DNA from: Parapedobacter pyrenivorans
GTDB taxonomy: Bacteria > Bacteroidota > Bacteroidia > Sphingobacteriales > Sphingobacteriaceae
DNA length: 64,000 bases
Assembly: GCF_014636865.1 (NCBI RefSeq)
Contig: NZ_BMER01000002.1
Location: forward strand, 556,292 to 620,291
Reading direction: 5' to 3'
The notes beneath the pieces are model-generated. The model did no database searches. It saw only the letters and a program-made list of their open reading frames with translations, and was not told where the DNA came from. Each line of letters opens with the position of its first letter. Position 1 is the stretch's first letter. A program made the translations under genes and the position numbers. Positions 26,384 to 34,918 of this stretch are shown here, piece by piece.

Positions 26384-28669
26384 CTAGTCTTCCAAACTCA
26401 ATGAGAATGGAAAATCTGCCTGTTTCGTCCCTCTATTGGTGTTGGGTTGGTCGGCCATATCGAAATGCAGTTCGGCTCCTTTTACCAGCTCGCTGTGACG
26501 GAGGTAGTTCTTGCCGTAAGGCTTGCCATTTAAGGTTGCAGATTCGATATAGCGATTTTCATCGCTACTATTCGGTGCCTGAATCTCAATAGTCTTCCCG
26601 TTGGCCAGCTGGATGGTTGCCTTTTTGAACAACGGCGTACCCAGCACATATTCGTCTGTGGCAGGGGTAACCGGATAAAAACCCAGCGCGGAGAACACAT
26701 ACCACGCAGAGGTCTGTCCGTTGTCCTCGTCGCCACAATAGCCATCAGGCGTGGGTAAGTACATCCGATTCATGGTTTCCCTAGCCCAATACTGCGTTTT
26801 CCACGGTGCACCAGCGTAGTTGTATAAGTAAATCATGTGCTGTATAGGCTGGTTACCGTGGGCATACTGGCCCATGTTGGCAATTTGCATCTCACGGATT
26901 TCATGAATGGTAAAGCCGTAGTAACTGTGATCAAATACCGGCGGCAAGGAAAATACAGAATCCAATTTAGTGACGAATGCATCATGTCCGCCCATTAATT
27001 GCGCCAAACCCTCCACATCCTGGAATACCGACCATGAATAGTGCCAGCTATTGCCCTCCGTGAATGCATCTCCCCATTTGAACGGATTGAAAGGACGTTG
27101 GAACTGACCATCTTTATTTTTTCCGCGCATCAATCCGGTTTCCTTATCAAAGAGCTTCTTGTAATTAAAGCTCCGCTGACGGTACAATGCTATTTCATCA
27201 GCGGGACGGTTCAATGCCTTTGCCAATTGGTAAATCGCAAAATCATCATAGGCATACTCCAACGAACGGGCGGCATTTTCGTTGATCTTTACATCGTAGG
27301 GCACATAGCCGAGCGTCGTGTAATATTCCGCGCCTGCGCGACCTACGGCAGTAATAGGCCCTGCGTTGTTGGCCCCTTTCAACAATCCTTCATAGAGCTT
27401 TTCGATATCATATCCTCGCAGGCCTTTGATGTAAGCATCTGCCACCACGGAAGCCGAATTGTTGCCTACCATAATATTTCGGTAGCCCGGGCTCGCCCAT
27501 TCGGGCAACCAGCCGCCTTCTTTATAGGTGTTTGCCAGCCCCTCTTGCATCTTTTGGTTGATCTCGGGATAAACCAAGTTCAAGAACGGAAATAACGCCC
27601 TAAACGTATCCCAAAAACCGGTATCGGTAAACATGTAGCCGGGTAGGACCTGTCCGTTATAGGGACTATAGTGAATGACATTCCCATCGGCATCGTATTC
27701 GTAAAACATACGCGGGAACAGGATGGTGCGGTACAGACAGGAATAAAACGTGCGTACCTGATCAATCGTGCCACCCCCTACACGCACCTTGCCGAGCTCC
27801 GTATTCCATTGCTCGGCACCTTCTTGCTTGATGGTCTCAAAATCTTTGTTTCCGATTTCGCGCAGGTTCAACTCCGCTTGTTCGTGGCTGATGAATGACG
27901 ATGCTACTTTGGCGTGGACCTGCTCTCCCCGATCGGCAATTCGAAAACCGACGATAGCACCTACATGATCGGCCTGTATCTCCAGTCGGTTATCCACCAA
28001 GGCCGAATCGGCAAAGGTACTTACGTCGGCAAACGGCCTGTCAAATATCATCACAAAGTAGTTTTTGAAATTATCGGGAACACCCCCACTGTTACGGGTG
28101 GTGTAACCAATAATCTTATTTTCTTCGGGAATGACCTTTACGTACGACCCTTTGTCGAATGCGTCAATTACGACGAAGGCACTGTCGGTTTTGGGGAAGG
28201 TAAAGCGGAAGCGCGCAGCACGTTCCGTAGGTGTAATTTCAGTAGTAATGTCATGATCGGCCAGGTAAACGCTGTAATAATGCGGTTGAGCGACCTCAGC
28301 CTTGTGCGAAAACCAACTGGCACGTTCGTTTTCATCAAATGTCGGTTTCCCCGTGATGGGCATCACTGAAAACTGCCCGTAGTCGTTCATCCAAGGCGAT
28401 GGCTGATGCGTTTGCTTGAATCCGCGGATCTTATCAGCGGTGTACGTGTACATCCAGCCATCCCCCATCTTTCCTGTCTGTGGCGACCAAAAATTCATGC
28501 CCCACGGTCGCGCAATAGCCGGATAAGTATTGCCATTGGAAAGCAAATGAACCGACTGGGTTCCCATCAGCGTATTGACATAATCCAATGGATAATCCAC
28601 ATGGCTCACCTCTTGCGCCGGTATAAACAGCACAAACAGCGAAAAAAGTAAAGTCAATGATAATTTCAT
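26384..28669 (-). CDS. GH92 exo-alpha-mannosidase
   Basis: 761 aa with a signal peptide (MKLSLTLLFSLFVLFIPAQ). The mature start VDYPLDYVNTLMGTQS and GNTYPAIARPWGMNFWSPQTG are typical of GH92. The catalytic (alpha/alpha)6 domain has WDTFRALFPFLNLVYPE, EGNSWHYSW (glutamate, acid in characterised enzymes), HGNQPIQHMIYLYNYAG and GDEDNGQTSAWYVFSALGFYPV with the aspartates that act as base. GH92 enzymes are calcium-dependent and inverting, and mostly remove alpha-1,2-mannose from N-glycans and yeast mannan. It sits 19 bases from the end of the AraC regulator (convergent), next to the fucose operon, so glycoprotein glycans holding both mannose and fucose are a plausible source. Confidence 0.94.
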   Translation of the reverse strand: MKLSLTLLFSLFVLFIPAQEVSHVDYPLDYVNTLMGTQSVHLLSNGNTYPAIARPWGMNFWSPQTGKMGDGWMYTYTADKIRGFKQTHQPSPWMNDYGQFSVMPITGKPTFDENERASWFSHKAEVAQPHYYSVYLADHDITTEITPTERAARFRFTFPKTDSAFVVIDAFDKGSYVKVIPEENKIIGYTTRNSGGVPDNFKNYFVMIFDRPFADVSTFADSALVDNRLEIQADHVGAIVGFRIADRGEQVHAKVASSFISHEQAELNLREIGNKDFETIKQEGAEQWNTELGKVRVGGGTIDQVRTFYSCLYRTILFPRMFYEYDADGNVIHYSPYNGQVLPGYMFTDTGFWDTFRALFPFLNLVYPEINQKMQEGLANTYKEGGWLPEWASPGYRNIMVGNNSASVVADAYIKGLRGYDIEKLYEGLLKGANNAGPITAVGRAGAEYYTTLGYVPYDVKINENAARSLEYAYDDFAIYQLAKALNRPADEIALYRQRSFNYKKLFDKETGLMRGKNKDGQFQRPFNPFKWGDAFTEGNSWHYSWSVFQDVEGLAQLMGGHDAFVTKLDSVFSLPPVFDHSYYGFTIHEIREMQIANMGQYAHGNQPIQHMIYLYNYAGAPWKTQYWARETMNRMYLPTPDGYCGDEDNGQTSAWYVFSALGFYPVTPATDEYVLGTPLFKKATIQLANGKTIEIQAPNSSDENRYIESATLNGKPYGKNYLRHSELVKGAELHFDMADQPNTNRGTKQADFPFSLSLED

Positions 28670-28729
28670 TTCGTCAGCGTTTGTTTATAAGAGTTATCGT
28701 ATCCAATTTCCTAATGGCTGCTAATATGG

Positions 28730-28768
28730 CAAAAATATCGGAAAATGAAAATGCTAAAAGTATTTAGC
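28730..28768 (-). promoter_or_regulatory. GH92 promoter with overlapping GCTAAA/TTTAGC inverted repeat
   Basis: On the minus strand TATTTTTG (28730-28737) fits TAnnTTTG, 60 bases before the GH92 ATG. The inverted repeat GCTAAA-n4-TTTAGC at 28753-28768 covers the place where the -33 element should be. That position suits a repressor or an activator site. The GCTAAAA core recurs near the GH125 and second MFS genes. Confidence 0.4.
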
Positions 28769-28875
28769 CATTGCATTTCAGCGACTTTGAAATACGCTTC
28801 CGCAATTCGTTCGTTGCAGTCCAAGATGCATCTGACTGCAATGCGTTTGTGCGATAGGCATTAGCGAATATAATC

Positions 28876-28892
28876 CATTTTAGCTAAGTTTG
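28876..28892 (+). promoter_or_regulatory. fabG -7 box overlapped by a TTAGCTAA-type motif
   Basis: TAAGTTTG at 28885-28892 matches TAnnTTTG, 35 bases before the fabG ATG. CATTTTAGCTAA at 28876-28887 is the reverse complement of TTAGCTAAAATG, one base from the TTAGCTAAAACG seen upstream of GH125 and of the MFS gene at 49095. The overlap may be fortuitous. Confidence 0.35.
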
Positions 28893-28926
28893 CAACGAAA
28901 ATCTAAAGGCATAGAAACAGCGAACT

Positions 28927-29670
28927 ATGAAGTTACTTGAAGGAAAAACAGCACTTATCACCGGTGCCTCCAAAGGGATTGGCCGCACGATAGCGGAGAA
29001 ATTTGCCGAGCAAGGAGCCAATGTGGCATTCACTTACCTATCTTCCGTCGAAAAAGGGCAAGCTTTGGAGAAAGAGCTACAGGCTTATGGCACCACGGTA
29101 AAAGGCTACCGCTCGGATGCCTCCAAATTCGAAGAAGCCGAAAAACTCGTTAATGAAATCGTATCGGAGTTCGGAACCCTTGACATCGTGGTCAACAACG
29201 CAGGCATCACCAAAGATGGGTTATTGCTGCGGATGACCGAGGAGCAATGGGATGATGTGCTCGAAGTGAACCTCAAGTCGGTATTCAATGTGACCAAGGC
29301 AGCTTCCAAAATCATGATGAAAAACCGCAAAGGTGCATTCATCAACATGAGTTCGGTGGTGGGCGTACAAGGTAATGCCGGACAGGCGAATTATGCGGCA
29401 TCCAAGGCAGGTATCATTGGATTTTCCAAATCGGTCGCCAAGGAATTGGGATCGCGCAATATCCGCACCAACGTTATTGCACCCGGCTTCATCCGTACGG
29501 AGATGACCGATGTGCTGGACCCCAAAGTCGTGGAAGGCTGGGAAAAAGACATCCCGTTGAAACGTGCCGGTGAAACGGAAGATGTGGCCAATGCATGCCT
29601 ATTCCTAGCCTCCGACCTTGCTTCCTATATCAATGGGCAGGTACTGTCGGTCTGCGGTGGAATGCTTTAA
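28927..29670 (+). CDS. fabG: 3-oxoacyl-[acyl-carrier-protein] reductase
   Basis: 247 aa SDR. FabG reduces 3-oxoacyl-ACP with NADPH in fatty acid elongation. All motifs are present: TGASKGIGRTIA, NNAGITKDGLLLRM, the catalytic serine in NMSSVVG, YAASKAGI and the late RTEMTD; the GITxDxLLxRM stretch is specific to FabG among SDRs. The next gene, a LuxE-like acyltransferase, starts 2 bases after the stop, so the two form an operon. Unlike many genomes there is no fabD or fabF beside it. Confidence 0.93.
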   Translation: MKLLEGKTALITGASKGIGRTIAEKFAEQGANVAFTYLSSVEKGQALEKELQAYGTTVKGYRSDASKFEEAEKLVNEIVSEFGTLDIVVNNAGITKDGLLLRMTEEQWDDVLEVNLKSVFNVTKAASKIMMKNRKGAFINMSSVVGVQGNAGQANYAASKAGIIGFSKSVAKELGSRNIRTNVIAPGFIRTEMTDVLDPKVVEGWEKDIPLKRAGETEDVANACLFLASDLASYINGQVLSVCGGML

Positions 29671-29672
29671 GG

Positions 29673-30644
29673 ATGGTTGAAATCTTTTCGATGCAGACAC
29701 CGCAGGCATTTGAAGATGCTTGTATGGAAACATTTTATTTTCAGGCGAAACACTGCGCCGTGTATAGCGAATACCTGTCGTTAATTCACGTGAATCCCAA
29801 AGCAGTACAACAACCCGGAAATATTCCTTTCCTGCCTATTGAATGTTTCAAAAGCCACCGAATTACCGCAACAAGCAAAGAACCACAAATTGTTTTCAGC
29901 AGCTCGGGCACCACAGGCAGTGTACAAAGTAAGCATTACGTGGCTGATATTGCGCTGTATGAGCAGAGTTTCCGTACCGCATTTGAACAATTTTACGGGG
30001 CAGCCGCCGATACCGCCATTATCGCACTTCTCCCCTCCTATTCGGAGCGAACGGGCTCTTCGCTCATTTATATGGTAGACGACCTGATCCGACAAAGCAA
30101 CCACCCCCATAGCGGCTATTTCCTGCATAATCACGACGAGCTGCATCAGGTATTATTGGAATTGAAAGACCAACATGCAAAAACGTTACTCATCGGCGTC
30201 ACGTACGCGCTGTTGGATTTTGTGGAGAATCGTCCGATTGACTTTCCTGAGTTGATCGTGATGGAAACAGGCGGGATGAAAGGCCGGAGGCGCGAAATGA
30301 TCCGGGAAGAACTGCATGAGCAATTATGCAAGGGATTCAACGTGTCACACATCCATTCCGAATACGGCATGACCGAATTGCTTTCCCAAGCATATTCCAA
30401 GGGAGATGGCCTGTTTCACTGTCCGCCATGGATGCAAATCCACATCAGGGACACCAATGACCCCTTTGCAATACTCGCTACAGGGCGTACAGGAGGCATC
30501 AACATCATCGACTTGGCAAATATTCATTCCTGCGCATTCATCGCTACGCAAGACCTCGGAAAAAAACACCCCGACGGACGCTTTGAAGTATTGGGCCGTT
30601 TCGATCAAAGTGATATCCGTGGATGCAATCTACTCGTGCAGTGA
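29673..30644 (+). CDS. LuxE/acyl-protein synthetase-like acyltransferase
   Basis: About 323 aa from the ATG at 29673, two bases after the fabG stop; the frame is open further upstream inside fabG but that start is not credible. The protein resembles the LuxE/PaaK adenylate-forming group: FSSSGTTGSVQSKHY is the phosphate-binding loop, and HSEYGMTELLSQAYS and TGRTGGINIIDLANIHSCAFIATQDLG are the later conserved parts. LuxE activates fatty acids for transfer; Bacteroidota members are usually labelled acyl transferase without a known substrate. Coupling to fabG suggests a step in lipid or acyl-chain handling. At 323 aa it is shorter than PaaK and lacks a full C-terminal domain. Confidence 0.78.
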   Translation: MVEIFSMQTPQAFEDACMETFYFQAKHCAVYSEYLSLIHVNPKAVQQPGNIPFLPIECFKSHRITATSKEPQIVFSSSGTTGSVQSKHYVADIALYEQSFRTAFEQFYGAAADTAIIALLPSYSERTGSSLIYMVDDLIRQSNHPHSGYFLHNHDELHQVLLELKDQHAKTLLIGVTYALLDFVENRPIDFPELIVMETGGMKGRRREMIREELHEQLCKGFNVSHIHSEYGMTELLSQAYSKGDGLFHCPPWMQIHIRDTNDPFAILATGRTGGINIIDLANIHSCAFIATQDLGKKHPDGRFEVLGRFDQSDIRGCNLLVQ

Positions 30645-30648
30645 TTGA

Positions 30649-31509
30649 TCACCTCAAGCTGGGATCGCTGAACGTATCCCCTTGCTGGATATCGCCCGTG
30701 TCATATCCCTTTTTAAACCAGTATGTACGTTGCTCGGACGAACCATGAGTGAAGGCCTCCGGCACCACGCGGCCCTGGGTTTGCATCTGTATGCGATCGT
30801 CGCCCACAGCAGCTGCGGCCTTCATGCCTTCCAATATGTCGTTATAGTCCAACTGAACTTCCGATCGCCTGTTAGCGTGATGCGCCCACACGCCGGCATA
30901 AAAATCCGCCTGCAATTCCAACATCACCTGCACCTTGTTGTATGCTACCTCGCTAAGTTGCTGCCTAGCGGCATTTACCCTGTCCATAGCCCCGGTAAGT
31001 TTCTGAATGTGGTGCCCCACCTCATGGGCAAGCACGTAGGCCATTGCAAATTCACCCGTTGCTCCAAACCGTTCTGTCAATTCTTCATTGAAACTGAGAT
31101 CGATGTATACCTTTTCATCTGCCGGACAATAAAATGGGCCGTATGCAGATGCACCCATGCCGCAACCATCCGTCTGCACGCCATCGCGATACAATAGCAG
31201 CGTTGGCTGCCTATAGGACTGTCCTGCAGAAGCATATAGGGCGCCCCACACATCTTCCGTACTGGCAAGCACCACACGCACAAATTCGGTCAGTTCGGCT
31301 TCTTCCGCACTGATTTCAACCGGCCCATCTGTTTGCTGCACGCCTGTGGATTGCATTTGCTGCAGCAGCTGCTGCGGATCGCCACCTAGTAAAAGGCCAA
31401 CAATCAACACAATGACACCACCTACGCCGCCCAATGCCAGCTTCCCGCCGGAAGACATCCCGCGGCGATCTTCAAAATTGCCGCTTTGCCTACTACCTTT
31501 CCAACGCAT
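30649..31509 (-). CDS. YpfJ-family neutral zinc metallopeptidase
   Basis: 286 aa, PF04228. A short cytoplasmic N-terminus with MRWKGSRQSGNFEDRRG is followed by one membrane span (about 22-43) and a periplasmic domain with HEVGHH at 162-167, the zincin motif giving two histidine ligands and the catalytic glutamate. ELQADFYAGVWAH downstream supplies the third ligand, and SSEQRTYWFKKGYDTGDIQQGDTF is the family's C-terminal signature. Substrates are unknown. It starts 23 bases downstream of the terminator of the PUR-like gene, so it likely has its own promoter. Confidence 0.9.
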   Translation of the reverse strand: MRWKGSRQSGNFEDRRGMSSGGKLALGGVGGVIVLIVGLLLGGDPQQLLQQMQSTGVQQTDGPVEISAEEAELTEFVRVVLASTEDVWGALYASAGQSYRQPTLLLYRDGVQTDGCGMGASAYGPFYCPADEKVYIDLSFNEELTERFGATGEFAMAYVLAHEVGHHIQKLTGAMDRVNAARQQLSEVAYNKVQVMLELQADFYAGVWAHHANRRSEVQLDYNDILEGMKAAAAVGDDRIQMQTQGRVVPEAFTHGSSEQRTYWFKKGYDTGDIQQGDTFSDPSLR

Positions 31510-31532
31510 AAGGATACAATTATCTGGTTATT

Positions 31533-31558
31533 AAAAAAGCCTCACAAAATGCAAGGCT
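31533..31558 (-). terminator. Rho-independent terminator of the PUR-like gene
   Basis: On the minus strand AGCCT (31554-31558), an 11-base loop and AGGCT (31538-31542) are followed by a run of six T (31533-31538). The stem is short but the layout, 30 bases after the stop of the gene at 31588-31926, is right. Confidence 0.55.
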
Positions 31559-31587
31559 CAAGTATCAATAACTTTCTTTTCCGCTAA

Positions 31588-31926
31588 TTAAAACGAATAG
31601 TCGTCTTTTGACTCTGTATTTTCACCAACCTCAACACCATTATTTTCAAATCCCGGTTCATACCGTTTCTCCACCACTTCCTGATGCCCTTTGATGTAAT
31701 CGACCACCTCACTCAAGCCTTCCGCAAATTTTTCGAAGTCCTCTTTATATAGGAATATCTTATGCTTAATAAACACACCGTCTTCAAATCGCTTCTTACT
31801 TTCCGTGATGGTAACGTAATAATCATTGGAACGGGTTGCCTTTACGTCGAAAAAATAAGTGCGCTTACCAGCCCTTACCTTTTTTGAAAAAACCTCTTCA
31901 CGCTCTTTGTTGTCAAAATCTCCCAT
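31588..31926 (-). CDS. PUR-family DNA/RNA-binding protein (DUF3276)
   Basis: 112 aa. The sequence KKVRAGKRTYFFDVKATRSNDYYVTITESKK followed by a second beta-beta-beta-beta-alpha-like unit matches the bacterial PUR-alpha-like domain, also listed as DUF3276, which binds single-stranded nucleic acid; the Borrelia member BpuR is the best known. The C-terminal 25 residues are acidic and probably disordered. The protein is nearly universal in Bacteroidota; its exact role there is unknown. Transcription probably ends at the hairpin at 31533-31558. Confidence 0.87.
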   Translation of the reverse strand: MGDFDNKEREEVFSKKVRAGKRTYFFDVKATRSNDYYVTITESKKRFEDGVFIKHKIFLYKEDFEKFAEGLSEVVDYIKGHQEVVEKRYEPGFENNGVEVGENTESKDDYSF

Positions 31927-32083
31927 TGTTAAGCTTTTTATTTTTCTCTATTCTCAGAATCGGGATAAATATAAAAGAATTTAGTCAATTAATGCAACTA
32001 TTTACCCTAAATTGTAAAAAAATAATTTTACCGGAATAAAACGGCTATTCACCGAAAAAAAGCCTGTTATTACCTAATCCTTG

Positions 32084-32114
32084 TTGCAGAAGGCATATAT
32101 TCAATCTATCTTTG
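32084..32114 (+). promoter_or_regulatory. Promoter of the LiaF-like/LytS/LytTR genes
   Basis: TTG at 32084-32086 (part of TTGTTG) and TATCTTTG at 32107-32114 are separated by 20 bp, a good match to the Bacteroidota -33/-7 consensus. It lies 62 bases before the ATG at 32177. Confidence 0.6.
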
Positions 32115-32176
32115 AACTATTACTTAATGGATATATTTACGCATTTTCCAGTAACGAATTTTAACAATAACAAGAT

Positions 32177-33052
32177 ATGAATAAGCAGCAGCAACCGGCA
32201 CGTAGCACGACGAATTCAGGCAGAATGTGGGCTGGCATCATCATCATCGGTATCGGAGCGATATTGCTTGCTGGGAAACTAGGCCTCGACTGGCTTTTTC
32301 CCCGTTGGATATTCAATTGGCACAACATGTGGCCAATGATACTCGTGGCCGTTGGACTGATCATTGGCGGAAATTCCAACTTTAAAAGCCCGGCTTCGTA
32401 CATCTTATTGGGTCTAGGCTCCTTTTTCCTGCTCAGAAATATCGTCCATTTCGATATCGGGGCCTTTATATGGCCCGCTATCATCATTGGCATAGGATTA
32501 TGGCTATTGCTTGGCAAAGGGAGGTGTCGACCTCTTAGACCAAGACCGGACGGGAATAGTGGTTACCATAAACGAGCCGGAAACTATGAATGGGATAAAC
32601 GTGTAACGGATGAAACAGACAGCCCCGCAGCTAGCGGGGCTACCGCATTTGGTGAAACCGGTACAACGGATGATTATGGCTCACCAAATGACTATTCGAA
32701 CGGCTTCACCAGTGAAGATTTCATCAAATCAACCGCGGTATTCAGTGACGTAAAAAAAATTGTGATATCCAAACGTTTCCAGGGGGGCGAGATCGTGAAC
32801 ATCTTTGGCGGTACGGACGTTAATCTCGTCCAAGCGGAGATTCATCACCCCATCGTCATCGATGTGTTCCAGATTTTCGCCGGCATGAAGATCATCGTTC
32901 CCGCCCATTGGAAAGTTCAGTCGGAGGTTGTATCGGTGTTTGGCGAGGTAGATGATAAGCGTTTTACGCAGGGAATGCCCTACGACGACCAGAAAGTCGT
33001 ATATATTAAAGGGACCTCTTTATTTGGAGGGATTACCATCAAAAACATATAG
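32177..33052 (+). CDS. LiaF-like membrane protein (DUF5668 plus cell-wall-active antibiotics response domain)
   Basis: 291 aa. Residues 15-115 hold about four short hydrophobic segments with the IIIIGIGAILL and WPMILVAVGLIIGG repeats typical of DUF5668. A Gly/Ser/Thr-rich linker follows, and the C-terminal 100 residues (VVISKRFQGGEIVNIFGG, HWKVQSEVVSVFGEVDD, IKGTSLFGGITIKNI) match the beta-rich LiaF C-terminal domain. In Firmicutes LiaF restrains the LiaSR system. Here a LytS-type kinase and a LytTR regulator follow after 46 bases, so this protein may act as their membrane sensor or brake. Confidence 0.8.
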   Translation: MNKQQQPARSTTNSGRMWAGIIIIGIGAILLAGKLGLDWLFPRWIFNWHNMWPMILVAVGLIIGGNSNFKSPASYILLGLGSFFLLRNIVHFDIGAFIWPAIIIGIGLWLLLGKGRCRPLRPRPDGNSGYHKRAGNYEWDKRVTDETDSPAASGATAFGETGTTDDYGSPNDYSNGFTSEDFIKSTAVFSDVKKIVISKRFQGGEIVNIFGGTDVNLVQAEIHHPIVIDVFQIFAGMKIIVPAHWKVQSEVVSVFGEVDDKRFTQGMPYDDQKVVYIKGTSLFGGITIKNI

Positions 33053-33098
33053 TTGATAGCAGAACCACAAACTACGAAGTCAAACAAACACCAACCCA

Positions 33099-34142
33099 GT
33101 GAGCGCCACCACTTATACATCATCTAAGCAGCGGCTCATCAACATTAGTTGCTTTATTATCTGGATGGCCTATGCGCTGATCCAAACCGCTTTACTCTGG
33201 TGGTTTGATGTTGATTTTAACCTGGCGCTGAACGATAGTCTGGTCAGTGCCACGGTAATCACGTTGTGCTGCTATGTCATAGCAAGCGCATTAAACCATT
33301 ATCTACCCCGGAGGAAGGGTTATTTCTATATTGTCATCTGGGGACTTGTATTAGCAGCAATCAGCGTTTCTGCCGACAGGTGGATCCTTCAATATGTCAT
33401 CCAGAATAAAACCTATCTCGATCACATCGACGTATCCCTACCGCTGCGCTTTTTCGTTAATGCACTGCTCATTGCTTGGATAGCCATCATCAACATTCTG
33501 TGGAACATCCAACAGGAATATAAGGAAAACGAACAGCGTAAGGCCGACGCCGAACGGCTTGCCCGTGAAGCCGAACTTTACAACCTTCGGCAGCAACTGC
33601 AACCCCACTTTCTTTTCAACAGCCTCAATTCCATCATTGCGCTTATTGGCCGTAAGCCCGATGAGGCTAGGAACATGACATTTCAACTGTCTGATTTCCT
33701 AAGGGGTACCCTGCGCAAGGACGATCAGCAGTTCATCGCACTGAAGGACGAGCTGGAACATCTCCAGTTATACTTGGAAATCGAAAAAGTCCGCTTCGGC
33801 CATCGGCTGGAAACCCAAGTCCGCTACGACGAGGAGTGCCTATCCATGACGTTGCCAGCCATGATTATGCAGCCGCTGGTTGAAAATGCCATTAAATACG
33901 GATTGTATGACACTACAGAAAAGGTAGCCATCAGTGTCGCCTGTACATGCCGTGACCATCTGTTGGAAATACAGATAGAAAACCCCTATGATAGCCAAAG
34001 CAATAAACCCCAGCGGGGTACCGGCTTTGGGTTAAGGGGAATCCAGCGCCGGCTATTTTTATTATTCGGACGAACGGATTTATTGGAAACTAGGCCAACA
34101 ACCCATATCTTTACCAGCATAATCAAGATTCCTCAACTATGA
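33099..34142 (+). CDS. LytS/YehU-type sensor histidine kinase
   Basis: 347 aa with a GTG start at 33099. Four membrane spans in the first 150 residues lead to a coiled coil (about 145-165) and the His_kinase (PF06580) domain: QLQPHFLFNSLNSI holds the phospho-accepting histidine. The ATPase part shows PAMIMQPLVENAIKYG (N box) and GTGFGLRGIQRRL (G box). There is no recognisable extracellular sensor domain, so the LiaF-like protein upstream may provide the signal. The stop overlaps the start of the response regulator by 4 bases (ATGA), a strong sign of translational coupling. Confidence 0.93.
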   Translation: MSATTYTSSKQRLINISCFIIWMAYALIQTALLWWFDVDFNLALNDSLVSATVITLCCYVIASALNHYLPRRKGYFYIVIWGLVLAAISVSADRWILQYVIQNKTYLDHIDVSLPLRFFVNALLIAWIAIINILWNIQQEYKENEQRKADAERLAREAELYNLRQQLQPHFLFNSLNSIIALIGRKPDEARNMTFQLSDFLRGTLRKDDQQFIALKDELEHLQLYLEIEKVRFGHRLETQVRYDEECLSMTLPAMIMQPLVENAIKYGLYDTTEKVAISVACTCRDHLLEIQIENPYDSQSNKPQRGTGFGLRGIQRRLFLLFGRTDLLETRPTTHIFTSIIKIPQL

Positions 34143-34882
34143 TCAAGGCTGTATTGGTAGATGACGAACCCCTGGCACGGAGCATGGTTGCCGAGTACCT
34201 GGAAAGTTATCCCCAAGTAGAGGTTGTTGCCGAATGCAACGATGGGTTTGAAGGGGCTAAGGCGATTATGCAGTATCAGCCAGACATCGTCTTTCTAGAC
34301 ATCCAGATGCCCAAAATCAATGGTTTCGAAATGCTGGAAATCATTGACAGACAGCCTGCTGTCGTTTTCACCACAGCGTTTGACGAATATGCCATCCGTG
34401 CATTTGAACAGCATGCGGTCGACTATTTGCTAAAACCCATTACCAAAGCCCGGTTTGATCGGGCTATGGCCAAGTTTTTGGATGCCCAGCAAATGGAGGC
34501 CGGCAAGGAGAACACCCGTAAGTTCCTTGACAATGTTCATCAAACGCCGGGCAAATTGGAACGGGTAGTTGTCAAAACAGGCACGAAAATCAAAATCGTC
34601 CCCACGGGCAGCATTATTTACCTAGAGGCAGATGACGACTACGTGAAAATACACACTGACGATGGAACGTTTCTGAAAAATAAAACGATGGCTTCATTTG
34701 AAGAACAGTTGGATTCCACCCACTTCGTCCGGGTTCACCGGTCGTTCATCGTCAAAATCGACCATATCGTCCGCCTGGAACCCCTCGAAAAAGATGGCTA
34801 TGTCGCTATTCTGTCTGACGGAAAACGGGTAAATGTGAGTAAAAACGGTTATACACGCTTAAAACAAATATTAGGAATGTAG
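34139..34882 (+). CDS. LytTR-family response regulator
   Basis: 247 aa. An N-terminal receiver domain has the acidic pair DDE at 8-10, the phospho-accepting Asp54 in VFLDIQMP and the conserved lysine in YLLKPI. The C-terminal LytTR DNA-binding domain (about 145-245) shows IIYLEADDDYVKIHT, SFEEQLDSTHFVRVHRSFIV and VNVSKNGYTRLKQIL. It is the partner of the kinase whose gene it overlaps by 4 bases. Such regulators bind pairs of direct repeats; none was identified here. Confidence 0.95.
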   Translation: MIKAVLVDDEPLARSMVAEYLESYPQVEVVAECNDGFEGAKAIMQYQPDIVFLDIQMPKINGFEMLEIIDRQPAVVFTTAFDEYAIRAFEQHAVDYLLKPITKARFDRAMAKFLDAQQMEAGKENTRKFLDNVHQTPGKLERVVVKTGTKIKIVPTGSIIYLEADDDYVKIHTDDGTFLKNKTMASFEEQLDSTHFVRVHRSFIVKIDHIVRLEPLEKDGYVAILSDGKRVNVSKNGYTRLKQILGM

Positions 34883-34894
34883 ATGGGTTTCACG

Positions 34895-34902
34895 TAATTT
34901 TG
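34895..34902 (+). promoter_or_regulatory. -7 box upstream of the beta-lactamase-fold hydrolase
   Basis: TAATTTTG matches TAnnTTTG; TTAG at 34871-34874, 20 bp upstream, is a weak -33. Transcription would start near 34907, which favours the ATG at 34919 over the one at 34907. Confidence 0.45.
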
Positions 34903-34918
34903 CTCCATGTTTGAAACC

